Part shown: positions 7,614 to 15,496 of the stretch, in pieces
Layout of the letters: the number at the start of each line of letters is the position of its first letter
Position numbering within the stretch: position 1 is the stretch's first letter
NCBI GenBank assembly: GCA_964652775.1
Contig: CAZZAM010000010.1
Coordinates: forward strand, 37,118 to 101,117
Length of the DNA: 64,000 nt
Direction: 5' to 3'
DNA from: UBA11346 sp038060575
GTDB taxonomy: Bacteria > Planctomycetota > UBA11346
Position numbers and translations under genes: made by a program
The notes under the pieces: generated by a model
The model's database searches: none
What the model was told of the DNA's origin: nothing
Seen by the model: only the letters and a program-made list of their open reading frames with translations

Positions 7614-8636
7614 TTACCAATTCAAGATAACTTTTCCCGACTGCCCACTCAGCATCGTCTCAAAACCCTTGGCATAGTCGTTGATCGGGAAGTGATGCGT
7701 GATCACCGGGCTGACGTCAAGACCGCTGCGGACCATCGCTGCCATCTTGTACCAGGTTTCGAACATCTGGCGGCCGTAGATGCCCTTGAGCTCGATACCC
7801 TTGAATACGATTTGGCCCCAGTCGATCGCGACTTCGTCGGGGAAGATGCCGAGCATGGCGATGCGTCCACCATTGGCCATCGCGCCAAGCATGCCACGAA
7901 ACGCCGTGCCGTTGCCGCTCATCTCCAAACCGACGTCAAAGCCCTCGGTCATGCCGAGTTCTTTCATGACGGTTTGCAAATCCTGCGTGCGCGTATCAAC
8001 CACGCGGGTCGCACCCATCTTTTTCGCCAGTTCCAAACGCCACGGATTGACGTCGGTGATGACGACGTGGCGCGCGCCGACAAAGCGGCAGATCGCCACC
8101 GCCATCGCGCCAATCGGACCGGCACCGGTGATCAGCACGTCTTCGCCAACGAGATCAAACGACAGTGCGGTGTGGACTGCGTTGCCGAACGGATCGAAGA
8201 TCGCCGCGACATCATCGCTGATTTCGTCAGGAACCTTGAACAGGTTCACTGCCGGCAGCGACAGATATTCAGCGAATGACCCTGGACGATTCACCCCAAC
8301 GCCAACGGTGTTCGGGCAGAGATGGCGTTTGCCAGCACGGCAGTTGCGGCAGTTGCCGCAGACGAGGTGACCCTCGCCACTCACCCGATCGCCAACCTGA
8401 TAGCCGGTGACGGCCGAGCCAACGCGTTCGATGAAACCAAGGTACTCATGACCAACATGCATCGGCACCGGGATTGTCTTCTGGGCCCAGGCGTCCCACT
8501 TCCAAATGTGCATGTCGGTGCCGCAGATCGCCGAATTACGCATGCGAATCAGCACGTCGTTGGGGCCGATCTCAGGCACCGGAACGAGTTGCATGGTCAG
8601 GCCAGGGGCCCGTTCAGCTTTCACCAAGGCACGCAT
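7614..8636 (-). CDS. tdh: L-threonine 3-dehydrogenase
   Basis: Tdh is a zinc-dependent medium-chain dehydrogenase oxidising L-threonine to 2-amino-3-ketobutyrate with NAD. The ATG at 8636 gives MRALVKAERAPGL and a 340-residue protein, matching the 341 aa of E. coli Tdh; the longer frame upstream is repeat sequence. Motifs are CGTDMHIWKWDAWAQ (catalytic zinc, substrate loop), GHEYLGFIERVG, the structural-zinc cluster CGNCRNCRAGKRHLC, and the Rossmann GAGPIGAMA. It lies downstream of kbl on the same strand, separated by 139 bp of short tandem repeats; the two encode consecutive steps of threonine catabolism to glycine. Confidence 0.96.
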   Translation of the reverse strand: MRALVKAERAPGLTMQLVPVPEIGPNDVLIRMRNSAICGTDMHIWKWDAWAQKTIPVPMHVGHEYLGFIERVGSAVTGYQVGDRVSGEGHLVCGNCRNCRAGKRHLCPNTVGVGVNRPGSFAEYLSLPAVNLFKVPDEISDDVAAIFDPFGNAVHTALSFDLVGEDVLITGAGPIGAMAVAICRFVGARHVVITDVNPWRLELAKKMGATRVVDTRTQDLQTVMKELGMTEGFDVGLEMSGNGTAFRGMLGAMANGGRIAMLGIFPDEVAIDWGQIVFKGIELKGIYGRQMFETWYKMAAMVRSGLDVSPVITHHFPINDYAKGFETMLSGQSGKVILNW

Positions 8637-8676
8637 GGTTGAGCTCACGGGAAACTCCTGGGTACGGCGCAATGCG

Positions 8677-8775
8677 GAATGCTGGAATGCTGGAATGCTG
8701 GAATATTGAGCCAAGGCAAGACCTTCGCGTCATCTTTTGCTTGAACATTCCAGCATTCCAGCATTCCAGCATTCC
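8677..8775. repeat. Paired inverted arrays of the 8-bp unit TGCTGGAA
   Basis: About three and a half copies of TGCTGGAA (8677-8704) face the complementary TTCCAGCA array (8746-8775) across a ~40 nt spacer. Together they fill the kbl-tdh gap and would form a ~28 bp hairpin in the operon transcript. The same unit and arrangement recur at 10461-10608. Confidence 0.9.
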
Positions 8776-9975
8776 TCATTTCGTTATGACGCCGAGCTCG
8801 CGCCCGACGGTGGCGAAGGCGGCGACGGCACGATCAACATCGGCATCGGAGTGCGCCGCCGACATCTGGGTGCGGATGCGCGCCTGGCCTTTGGGAACAA
8901 CCGGGAAGGAGAAGCCGATGACGTAGACGCCGTGATCCAACAGTCGCGCGGCGAGTTGCTGGGCAACCCGAGCATCACCGAGCATCACAGGGATGATCGG
9001 GTGTTCTCCAGGCACCAAGGTGAAACCTAGCGTGGTCATCGCAGCTCGGAAGCGCGACGCGTTGCGTTGCAGACGCGCGCGCATCGCCGGGCCTTCGCGT
9101 TCGATGATCTTGAACACTTCCAGGGTCGCGGCAGCAATCGACGGGGCGAGCGTGTTCGAAAACAGATACGGCCGCGCGCGCTGACGCAGCCAGCCGATGA
9201 TCTCGCGGTCGCCGGCGATGTAGCCACCAGACGCTCCACCCAACGCCTTACCCAGCGTTCCGGTGATGATGTCGATCCGGCCCATGACGTTGCGGAACTC
9301 GTGCGAGCCGCGGCCATTGGCACCCAGAAATCCGACCGCATGGCTGTCATCGACCAGCACGATGGCGCTGAAGCGGTCAGCGAGATCGCAGATCGCCGGC
9401 AGATTCGCAATCGTTCCATCCATGCTGAACACGCCGTCAGTCGCAATCATCATGAATCGCGCACCACCGTCGCGGGCCGCGACGAGCTGTGCTTCCAAGT
9501 CCTGCATGTCGTTGTTGGCGTAGCGGAAACGCTTGGCCTTGCACAGGCGGATGCCGTCGATGATCGAAGCGTGGTTCAGCGCGTCACTGATGATCGCGTC
9601 CTGTTCGCCCAGCAGCGGTTCGAATACCGCGCCGTTGGCATCAAAGCAACTGCCGTAGAGTTGCGCGTCGGCGAGTCCGAGAAATGTCGCGATGGACTGC
9701 TCCAATTCGCGATGGACCGACTGCGTGCCGCAGATGAAGCGCACCGACGACAACCCAAAACCCCAGCGCTGCAAACCAACCGCCGCTGCATCAGTGATGC
9801 GCTGATCGCCGGACAAACCCAGGTAATTGTTGGCGCAGAAGTTGAGCACCTGACGGCCATCAGCCTCGACCAACGCACCCTGACGCGAGGTCAGGACACG
9901 CTCGGGCTTGAGCAATCCCTGCTCGGCCAACGCCGCTGTTTCTGTGCGCAGATGCGTGCGGAAGTCCGTATTCAT
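8776..9975 (-). CDS. kbl: 2-amino-3-ketobutyrate CoA ligase (glycine C-acetyltransferase)
   Basis: Kbl is a PLP-dependent alpha-oxoamine synthase that cleaves 2-amino-3-ketobutyrate with CoA to glycine and acetyl-CoA. The 399 residues match the normal length (E. coli 398). Visible motifs are NFCANNYLGLSGD near residue 45, GFGLSSVRFICGTQ, SDALNHASIIDGIRL, VLVDDSHAVGFLG and the PLP-lysine segment GTLGKALGGASGGY. The product supplies the second step after tdh, which follows on the same strand. The gene ahead of it (9986-10393) ends only 10 bp upstream, so all three may be co-transcribed. Confidence 0.97.
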   Translation of the reverse strand: MNTDFRTHLRTETAALAEQGLLKPERVLTSRQGALVEADGRQVLNFCANNYLGLSGDQRITDAAAVGLQRWGFGLSSVRFICGTQSVHRELEQSIATFLGLADAQLYGSCFDANGAVFEPLLGEQDAIISDALNHASIIDGIRLCKAKRFRYANNDMQDLEAQLVAARDGGARFMMIATDGVFSMDGTIANLPAICDLADRFSAIVLVDDSHAVGFLGANGRGSHEFRNVMGRIDIITGTLGKALGGASGGYIAGDREIIGWLRQRARPYLFSNTLAPSIAAATLEVFKIIEREGPAMRARLQRNASRFRAAMTTLGFTLVPGEHPIIPVMLGDARVAQQLAARLLDHGVYVIGFSFPVVPKGQARIRTQMSAAHSDADVDRAVAAFATVGRELGVITK

Positions 9976-9985
9976 GGCAGTCCCA

Positions 9986-10393
9986 TCAAACAGCCGGGAA
10001 GCGGCCCTTCATCATCTCGGCTTTCTTCTGGGCGATCTCATTCTTGGCGGTGAAGGCATCCACTTCGGCCATGCTACGATTCCACGCGTCAGGAAACTTC
10101 TTCTTCAGGTACTGACACTTCGCGTTGAAGAACAGACCCTCGCCGCAATTCTTGGCGAACAGGGTGGCGTCGATCGCACCACAGTTGGCGAGCGAGAAGG
10201 CCATCTCCCAATACGAGGTCGCTTGCCGCAACCAGGCGTTGTCCTGGCGACTGCCGTCGGTGCTGACAGCACTAACCTCCTCGGCCGATGTTGGGGTCCA
10301 CTTGGCAAACCAGGAACGGGCCTGGCGACAAACGCACTCGCGGCGGAGGTCGTAGAGCTTGAGGATGAGGTCGGCGTCGGCGGCGGTGGCCAT
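9986..10393 (-). CDS. Conserved hypothetical soluble protein
   Basis: The ATG at 10393 gives a 135-residue protein starting MATAADADLILKLYDLRRE; the longer frame upstream would translate repeat sequence. It is helical, with WLRQATSYWEMAFSLANCGAID in the middle and a lysine-rich C-terminus. The pattern resembles small proteins of Acidobacteria and related phyla in which LILKLYELRR is followed by a TYWEMA segment, but I know of no assigned function. It precedes kbl by 10 bp and may share its promoter. No signal peptide or membrane span is visible. Confidence 0.7.
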   Translation of the reverse strand: MATAADADLILKLYDLRRECVCRQARSWFAKWTPTSAEEVSAVSTDGSRQDNAWLRQATSYWEMAFSLANCGAIDATLFAKNCGEGLFFNAKCQYLKKKFPDAWNRSMAEVDAFTAKNEIAQKKAEMMKGRFPAV

Positions 10394-10460
10394 GGGATGT
10401 TCTCCGAGGCGGAACGATGGGGACTCTGACCGGAGGTCCAGAGGCAGGTGAAATGCCACA

Positions 10461-10608
10461 TGCTGGAATGCTGGAATGCTGGAATGCTGGAATTGGTAGA
10501 AAACAACGGTTTTTTCCAGTAAGTCCGTTGGGAAACAGGCCCAGTGCCAAGCGTGTCCGGTGTTTACTCAAACATTCCAGCATTCCAGCATTCCAGCATT
10601 CCAGCATT
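10461..10608. repeat. Second pair of inverted TGCTGGAA arrays
   Basis: About four TGCTGGAA units (10461-10493) face an array of TTCCAGCA units (10572-10608) across a ~78 nt spacer containing TTTTTTCC. The element lies in the region between divergent genes (10394-10661), so the dnaX promoter must lie in or next to it. Confidence 0.9.
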
Positions 10609-10661
10609 TGGCATTCCCTATCCCCTCTTCCCTCCCCCACCAACCACGATCGAATGCCACC

Positions 10662-11834
10662 GTGGATTACCAAGTCATCGCCCTCAAGTATCGGCCGCAG
10701 AACTTCACCCAGGTTGTCGGACAGGAGGTGGTGTCGCGCACGCTGACCAACGCAATCCGCAGCCATCGCGTGCACAATGCGTACCTGTTCACCGGCCCAC
10801 GCGGGACCGGCAAGACCAGCATGGCGCGGATTCTCGCCAAGGCTTTGACCTGCGAAACCGGTCCGACCACCGAGCCATGCGGCGTGTGCGAACACTGCAA
10901 ACGCGTCACCGACTCGTGCCATCCCGATGTGATGGAAATTGACGCCGCCCGTCACAACGGCGTTGACAACGTGCGCGACCTCTCCGATGGGATGACCTTC
11001 GCGCCGACCATGGCGCGAGTGAAGATTCTCATCATGGACGAAGTGCACATGTTCTCGAGTTCAGCGTGGAACGCCCTGCTGAAAATTCTGGAAGAACCAC
11101 CTGCGCACGTCCGCTTCATCTTTGCGACCACTGAAGTCGACAGCGTTCCGCCAACCGTCATCTCGCGTTGTCAGCGCTTTGATTTTCGCTCGCTCGATCT
11201 ACCGACCATCGTAGCCAGTTTGGTAACCATCGCCGCGAAGGAGGGCGCCAAGTTATCCGAACCCGTGCTGTACCGAGTTGCCCGTGCTGCTGGTGGCGGC
11301 ATGCGCGATGCCCAGACCTTGCTTGATCAATTGATCGCAGTCAGCGATGGCGCGGCCAGCGAAGAGGATCTCGACCTGCTGCTGGGCGCAGCGCGCGGCG
11401 AAGACCTCCGCGACATGTTGGCCAGCATGCTTGATGGCAACAGCGCGCCGGCACTGGAACGCCTCGACGCCGTGCTCGCGGGAGGCGCGTCGGCCGCAAC
11501 CGTCATTGATCAATTGCTCGAACATTTGCGCGGTATTATGCTGTTGCAGGCGTGCGGACCCCAAGCCCCGGCGGTGAAACGTCTCGGCCTGCCGATCGAC
11601 AAGCTGGAATCCTTCGCGGCCAAGGCGACGCCGGAAAAAATCCTGCGCGCGTGTCAGGTGCTGGCCGGCACCCAGCAACAACTGCGTCACGGGTCTGACC
11701 CTCGTTTGTGTCTGGATATGGCGACCGTGCGCATCTCTCGCCTCGGTGAAGTCCACGATCTGGAGCGTCTGCTCCAACGCATCGACCGCGCTGAAGCACA
11801 AGGCATTGCCGGAGCCGCTGCGGGCCCTCGCTAG
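10662..11834 (+). CDS. dnaX: DNA polymerase III subunit gamma (dnaX zero-frame product)
   Basis: DnaX is the AAA+ clamp-loader ATPase of the replicative polymerase. The GTG at 10662 is chosen because the protein then starts VDYQVIALKYRPQNFTQVVGQE, the canonical N-terminus; upstream codons are repeat-derived. Features are Walker A GPRGTGKTS near residue 46, four zinc-ligand cysteines (CETG..EPCGVCEHC plus a later Cys), Walker B ILIMDEVH, FIFATTEVDSVPPTVISRCQRFDF and the arginine-finger/lid region. The 390-residue product ends at a TAG right after a predicted frameshift heptamer and lacks any C-terminal tau domain. A -1 frame continues to 12130. Confidence 0.93.
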   Translation: MDYQVIALKYRPQNFTQVVGQEVVSRTLTNAIRSHRVHNAYLFTGPRGTGKTSMARILAKALTCETGPTTEPCGVCEHCKRVTDSCHPDVMEIDAARHNGVDNVRDLSDGMTFAPTMARVKILIMDEVHMFSSSAWNALLKILEEPPAHVRFIFATTEVDSVPPTVISRCQRFDFRSLDLPTIVASLVTIAAKEGAKLSEPVLYRVARAAGGGMRDAQTLLDQLIAVSDGAASEEDLDLLLGAARGEDLRDMLASMLDGNSAPALERLDAVLAGGASAATVIDQLLEHLRGIMLLQACGPQAPAVKRLGLPIDKLESFAAKATPEKILRACQVLAGTQQQLRHGSDPRLCLDMATVRISRLGEVHDLERLLQRIDRAEAQGIAGAAAGPR

Positions 11835-11864
11835 GGCCGCCGCGCCAGCCAAGCGCGTCGGCCC
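11822..11864 (+). promoter_or_regulatory. Putative programmed -1 ribosomal frameshift signal in dnaX
   Basis: In the zero frame the codons are GCG GGC CCT CGC TAG, so 11822-11828 reads G GGC CCT, a perfect X XXY YYZ slippery heptamer. After a 5-nt spacer, 11834-11864 can form a hairpin: GGGCCG pairs with CGGCCC, then one mismatch, then CGCGC pairs with GCGCG around a 7-nt loop. The zero-frame stop is at 11832-11834. A tandem -1 slip to GGG CCC enters the frame that stays open to 12130. Layout and spacing match known dnaX frameshift sites; function is inferred. Confidence 0.6.
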
Positions 11865-12130
11865 CAATCATGGGCGGAAGTCAGATCACCAGCACGAGCG
11901 CAACCGCGTTGAGTCCCGCACCCGCATCGTTGCCGCTCGCGACCACGTCGAGTCGTCCAGCCAACTCCACGACCGCGGTCGGTTCAACGCCGGCACTCAA
12001 ACTAGCCGAGTCGCATCCACTGGTGAAAGAATTAATCAAACGATTTGCCGCTGATATCGTCCGTCGTGAACCGCTCGATCACGCTGCCTGGCTCGCCAAG
12101 CTGCGCCGAGATCCCGAACACCATGACTGA
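11828..12130 (+). CDS. dnaX: Probable tau-specific C-terminal extension of DnaX (-1 frame)
   Basis: Read in the -1 frame after the slippery heptamer, this adds 100 residues to give a ~489 aa long form. It starts with a Pro/Ser/Ala/Thr-rich linker and ends in a conserved-looking segment, ESHPLVKELIKRFAADIVR. In other DnaX proteins a flexible linker precedes a C-terminal helix, often near an HPLV..ALELF-like motif. Alternatives are a separate 86-aa gene from the ATG at 11870, or a sequence error in an ordinary dnaX. Its TGA (12128-12130) overlaps the start of the kinase gene at 12123. Confidence 0.55.
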   Translation, partial: SLGPPRQPSASAPIMGGSQITSTSATALSPAPASLPLATTSSRPANSTTAVGSTPALKLAESHPLVKELIKRFAADIVRREPLDHAAWLAKLRRDPEHHD

Positions 12131-14873
12131 TGACCGCAAAGAGAAACAGACGCGGGTCGGCGATGATCCGTCGTGGCAGTCTTGGAACAGCGGTTCCCGA
12201 GGATGGAGCGACAGCACGCAAGGTCTCCAGGACGCCGCATCGAGCAATGCACTCAACCTGCCCGGAGGCGGACGCATCGGGCCATACCGCATTTTAACTC
12301 CGCTCGGTCGCGGCGGCATGGGTGCCGTCTGGCGCGCCGAAGCCGCAGAAAGCTGCGCGGTTCCAGTCGGTAAATACATTGCGCTGAAGCTGCTGCACCG
12401 GGTTTCACCCGAGGAACGCCGCCGTGCCGCGCGCGAGGTCGCCTACTTGCAGGCATTGCATCATCCGGGTGTCGTACGTGTGCTCGACTTCGGCGAACAT
12501 CTTGGCCGGCCATGGATCGTCATGGATCTGGTTGATGGCCGACGTCTCGACAAGGTGATGAGCGACGAGGGTCCATTCGCCTCCGATCGCGCTGCACGGA
12601 TTGCGGTCGGTGCACTCGAAGCACTGCACGTCGCCCATCTTGCTGGTATTCTCCATCGCGACATCAAGCCCGGTAATCTGATGCTGCGGGAAAATGGCCA
12701 GGTCGTGGTGCTCGACTTCGGCTTGGCCGCAGCGCCAGAGTTCGAATCGCGCCTGACCGCCAGCGACACCGTCATCGGCACGCCGGCGTACATGAGTCCC
12801 GAGCAAGCCGCCGGTCAACGCACGGCGGTTAGTCCGCGCAGTGATATTTACGCGATGGGAGCCGTGCTCTACGAGATGGTTTCGGGAACCCCGCCGTTCT
12901 CCGCCGATGATCCACGCGCGCTGCTGCGTCAGGTTATCGAACAGCCGTTGACGCCGCCCAGTCAGCATCGTCCCGGCATGCCGCGTGATCTTGAAACGAT
13001 CATCCTACGCGCCATGGCCAAGGATCCACGCGATCGCTACCGATTCGCGGAAGCCATGGCCGCGGATTTGCGTCGCTTCATGGAAGGTCGGCAGGTCAAG
13101 ACGACGCGTCCGGGCCGAATGCTGCCATTCCTGCGCACGTGTTGGCGTAGGCGCCGCACCCTCGCCGGAGCAGGCCTCCTCCTATTCATCGTCCTGGCCG
13201 GTTCAGCCCTCGCTGGGCGCGAGGCGATGCATCGGCTGGGATCCAGGACGACGGTGGTGCGCGCACCCGGACCTTCCACCAATGAGACATGGATGATCAA
13301 GCTTATTCATGTCCAGCCGCTGGTTCCCCCTGGTGACATCAGCGGGAGTGGCGCTGCTTTGCACAGCAAACCGCGCCAATCGCTTGGCCTCGGCTTTTAT
13401 TACACCGAGCTGCCCAAGCTGTCCGGTCCAGTGCGACTTGAAGCGACGGTTACACCGCTACTGCCATTCTTCGATGCCTTGTTCATGATCAGTGACCGTG
13501 ATATCGGCAAAGGCTACACCGCACGTCTCGTAGGCACCAACAAGGATACGCGGATCGAGCTGCTACGTGGAGGTAAAGTCATGACTGGGCGTGACCTTGG
13601 CCGCGCACTCATGCTCAGTCGTCCACAACGGCTGAAATTTCACCGCCATGAGGACACGCTGGAAATCCACCTGTTGGATGGCGTGACTGGAACCGACGCG
13701 GTGGTGTCATTCGTCGACCTTGTCCCACTTGAAGGTCCTGATGCCTCGGGCACCTACATCGCGGCTGATCCCGCAGCGATCCAGATCGCCGAGGTGACAC
13801 TGGAGACGCAACGCCAGGAGCTGGCCTGGAGCGATCTGCTGCAAGCGGACATGTATCGCCAAGACGGCAGGTACGAGCTGGCTAAAGATCGTTACGAAGA
13901 TTTTCTCCGCGAGCACACAATTAATCCACCACCCCAAGCTCGCGATGCGATGCTGCGCGCCGGCCTGTGCTACGAGGAAATCGGCAAGGAGGTCGGCAAG
14001 AAAGACAACCTGACGACCGCCTTGGCCTATTTCAATAAGGTCGCCCAGACGGATATCCCCCGCTACCATCTCGTCGCCACCTTCCACGCCTGGGCCTGTC
14101 TGATCAAACTAGCACGTTTCGAAGAAGCCGACCAGGCTTTCGCTATACTCAGCAAGACCTACAGCACCGAGCAATTACTCGACAACGTGCCCAAGGACGC
14201 CGCCGAACAGTTGGTCGAAGATTATGTGCTGCGAGCGCAACAGGTGGCCGCTACTGATCAGAACCGTGCTATCGCTCTCTTGAAGTCGGGTGCCGAAGCG
14301 GCCCTGTTTGTCAAACAGCCAGAACGCGTAGCGATGGCACTGAGCACTGCGGGCGACTTGTACATGGCTTTGGATAGCGCCGCGGCGGCACTGAGTCTCT
14401 ACCAGCAAGTTGTCGACGATCCCGCAACTCCATTGGCTTGGCGCAGTAAAGCGCGCATGAAGCAGGCCGAGGCGCTCTGTCTGTCGGGCAAGCGTAGCGA
14501 AGCGTTGGCGGCCTATCGCGAAGTCGCCGAGGATCCTCAATCGCCTGAGTTGTCGCCGTGGGCGTGGCTCTGGCTCGGCGATCTGTTAGCGCGGGGCAAT
14601 GATTTCCAGGAAGCCATTGCAGCCTGGAGCCAAGCCGCCCTGGATCAGGGCCTCGCAGGTAGGTACGCCCGCACCTTCCTGGGCAACGAGGCTCTGCCTA
14701 GCGAAGCTCCAGTTGAGTCCTGGTATAAAAACGACTTTTACTACATGTGCGCCCGACTCGCTGACCAGTCCGGCGACCATGCCGCCTACATCGATCTCCT
14801 GCGCAAGGCCGCAACGGCTGGGGCAGCGGGCGATTGGCCCTCGCCGCTCGCTCGCCAACTGCTCCTCAAATAG
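12123..14873 (+). CDS. Transmembrane Ser/Thr protein kinase with TPR-type extracytoplasmic region
   Basis: The 916-residue protein has a PknB-like kinase domain at about residues 50-315: G-loop GRGGMGAVW, IALK lysine, ILHRDIKPGNLML (catalytic loop, ~residue 176), VLDFGLA (~197), APE-like GTPAYMSPEQA, and SDIYAMGAVLYEM. One transmembrane helix follows at ~348-366. The rest would be extracytoplasmic: a beta-rich domain (to ~570) and helical TPR-like repeats. The ATG at 12123 overlaps the dnaX tail stop by 8 bp, suggesting translational coupling to tau synthesis. Such kinases are abundant in planctomycetes and act as signalling receptors; the ligand is unknown. Confidence 0.9.
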   Translation: MTDDRKEKQTRVGDDPSWQSWNSGSRGWSDSTQGLQDAASSNALNLPGGGRIGPYRILTPLGRGGMGAVWRAEAAESCAVPVGKYIALKLLHRVSPEERRRAAREVAYLQALHHPGVVRVLDFGEHLGRPWIVMDLVDGRRLDKVMSDEGPFASDRAARIAVGALEALHVAHLAGILHRDIKPGNLMLRENGQVVVLDFGLAAAPEFESRLTASDTVIGTPAYMSPEQAAGQRTAVSPRSDIYAMGAVLYEMVSGTPPFSADDPRALLRQVIEQPLTPPSQHRPGMPRDLETIILRAMAKDPRDRYRFAEAMAADLRRFMEGRQVKTTRPGRMLPFLRTCWRRRRTLAGAGLLLFIVLAGSALAGREAMHRLGSRTTVVRAPGPSTNETWMIKLIHVQPLVPPGDISGSGAALHSKPRQSLGLGFYYTELPKLSGPVRLEATVTPLLPFFDALFMISDRDIGKGYTARLVGTNKDTRIELLRGGKVMTGRDLGRALMLSRPQRLKFHRHEDTLEIHLLDGVTGTDAVVSFVDLVPLEGPDASGTYIAADPAAIQIAEVTLETQRQELAWSDLLQADMYRQDGRYELAKDRYEDFLREHTINPPPQARDAMLRAGLCYEEIGKEVGKKDNLTTALAYFNKVAQTDIPRYHLVATFHAWACLIKLARFEEADQAFAILSKTYSTEQLLDNVPKDAAEQLVEDYVLRAQQVAATDQNRAIALLKSGAEAALFVKQPERVAMALSTAGDLYMALDSAAAALSLYQQVVDDPATPLAWRSKARMKQAEALCLSGKRSEALAAYREVAEDPQSPELSPWAWLWLGDLLARGNDFQEAIAAWSQAALDQGLAGRYARTFLGNEALPSEAPVESWYKNDFYYMCARLADQSGDHAAYIDLLRKAATAGAAGDWPSPLARQLLLK

Positions 14874-14943
14874 ACTGCAAACGACGCGGCCGACACCCGC
14901 AGAGGACGTCGGCCAGACCTACGACAGCGTCAATCCAGCTGTG

Positions 14944-15117
14944 CTAACGGTCGTCTTCTTTCTCTTCTTTGTCGTCATCGTCGCTGAGATCGTCCTCCAT
15001 CTCCTCGTTCTCGTCATAGACGGTGTCGAGAAAGTCGTCGAGAGCGTCACGGATCGTCTCGTTGATCCGGTAGCCTTCGCTCTTGAGCAGCTTGATGATG
15101 TCTTCTTCGAGGCCCAT
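14944..15117 (-). CDS. Small acidic hypothetical protein
   Basis: The ATG at 15117 is preceded by AGGAG six bases upstream, a strong ribosome-binding site, which decides this start over an upstream one at 15195. The 57-residue product starts MGLEEDIIKLLKSEGYRIN and ends in a run of about 20 Asp/Glu/Lys residues. The N-terminal half could be a small helical domain. There is no signal peptide. It lies alone, convergent with the kinase gene. The good ribosome-binding site and codon pattern argue that it is real despite its size; no function is evident. Confidence 0.6.
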   Translation of the reverse strand: MGLEEDIIKLLKSEGYRINETIRDALDDFLDTVYDENEEMEDDLSDDDDKEEKEDDR

Positions 15118-15496
15118 GGACGGCTCCTGAACGCGTCGTGTGGGGAAGTCAGTAGGGACGTGGAGGGAACTGTCAATACCCGATACCTGGCGCACCCCAT
15201 CCCCTACCTGAGTTTATGGGAATTAGCCGACATTTCCCAGGGAACCATGACTGCCAGGGACGCCACTTTCCGACCATGAAGCCAAGCCAACACCATCGTC
15301 CAGACGTCCGCTACCCGAAGCACGCCTCGATGCCTCGTGGGTTGGCAGTGAGACACTGGTCCTCTTTGCACGATCCATGTGGGACAGAGTGCTTGCCGCA
15401 CCGCGTTGCCTTTTCACAGTACGCCGCCTTGGATGCAATGCTGATGGAGTACCGTGGCTGCATGATCAATCCACTGTCCTCTCAGGAGCACGCGGT
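15118..15496. other. Gene-free stretch upstream of the ABC transporter operon
   Basis: This 379-bp stretch lies between the small acidic gene and the divergent transporter operon, so promoters for both should lie here. I see no convincing reading frame, repeat or palindrome; the frames present have unlike codon usage and no recognisable protein. Confidence 0.5.

Noticed and set aside
8677..10608. Possible CRISPR array from tandem TGCTGGAA units
   Set aside because: The units are 8 bp and directly adjacent with no spacers, and there are no cas genes.
11635..11640. Run of six A in dnaX as a slippery site like that of E. coli
   Set aside because: In-frame codons there are GAA AAA ATC, which do not fit X XXY YYZ, and the -1 frame is closed by TGA at 11792. 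The site at 11822 fits instead.
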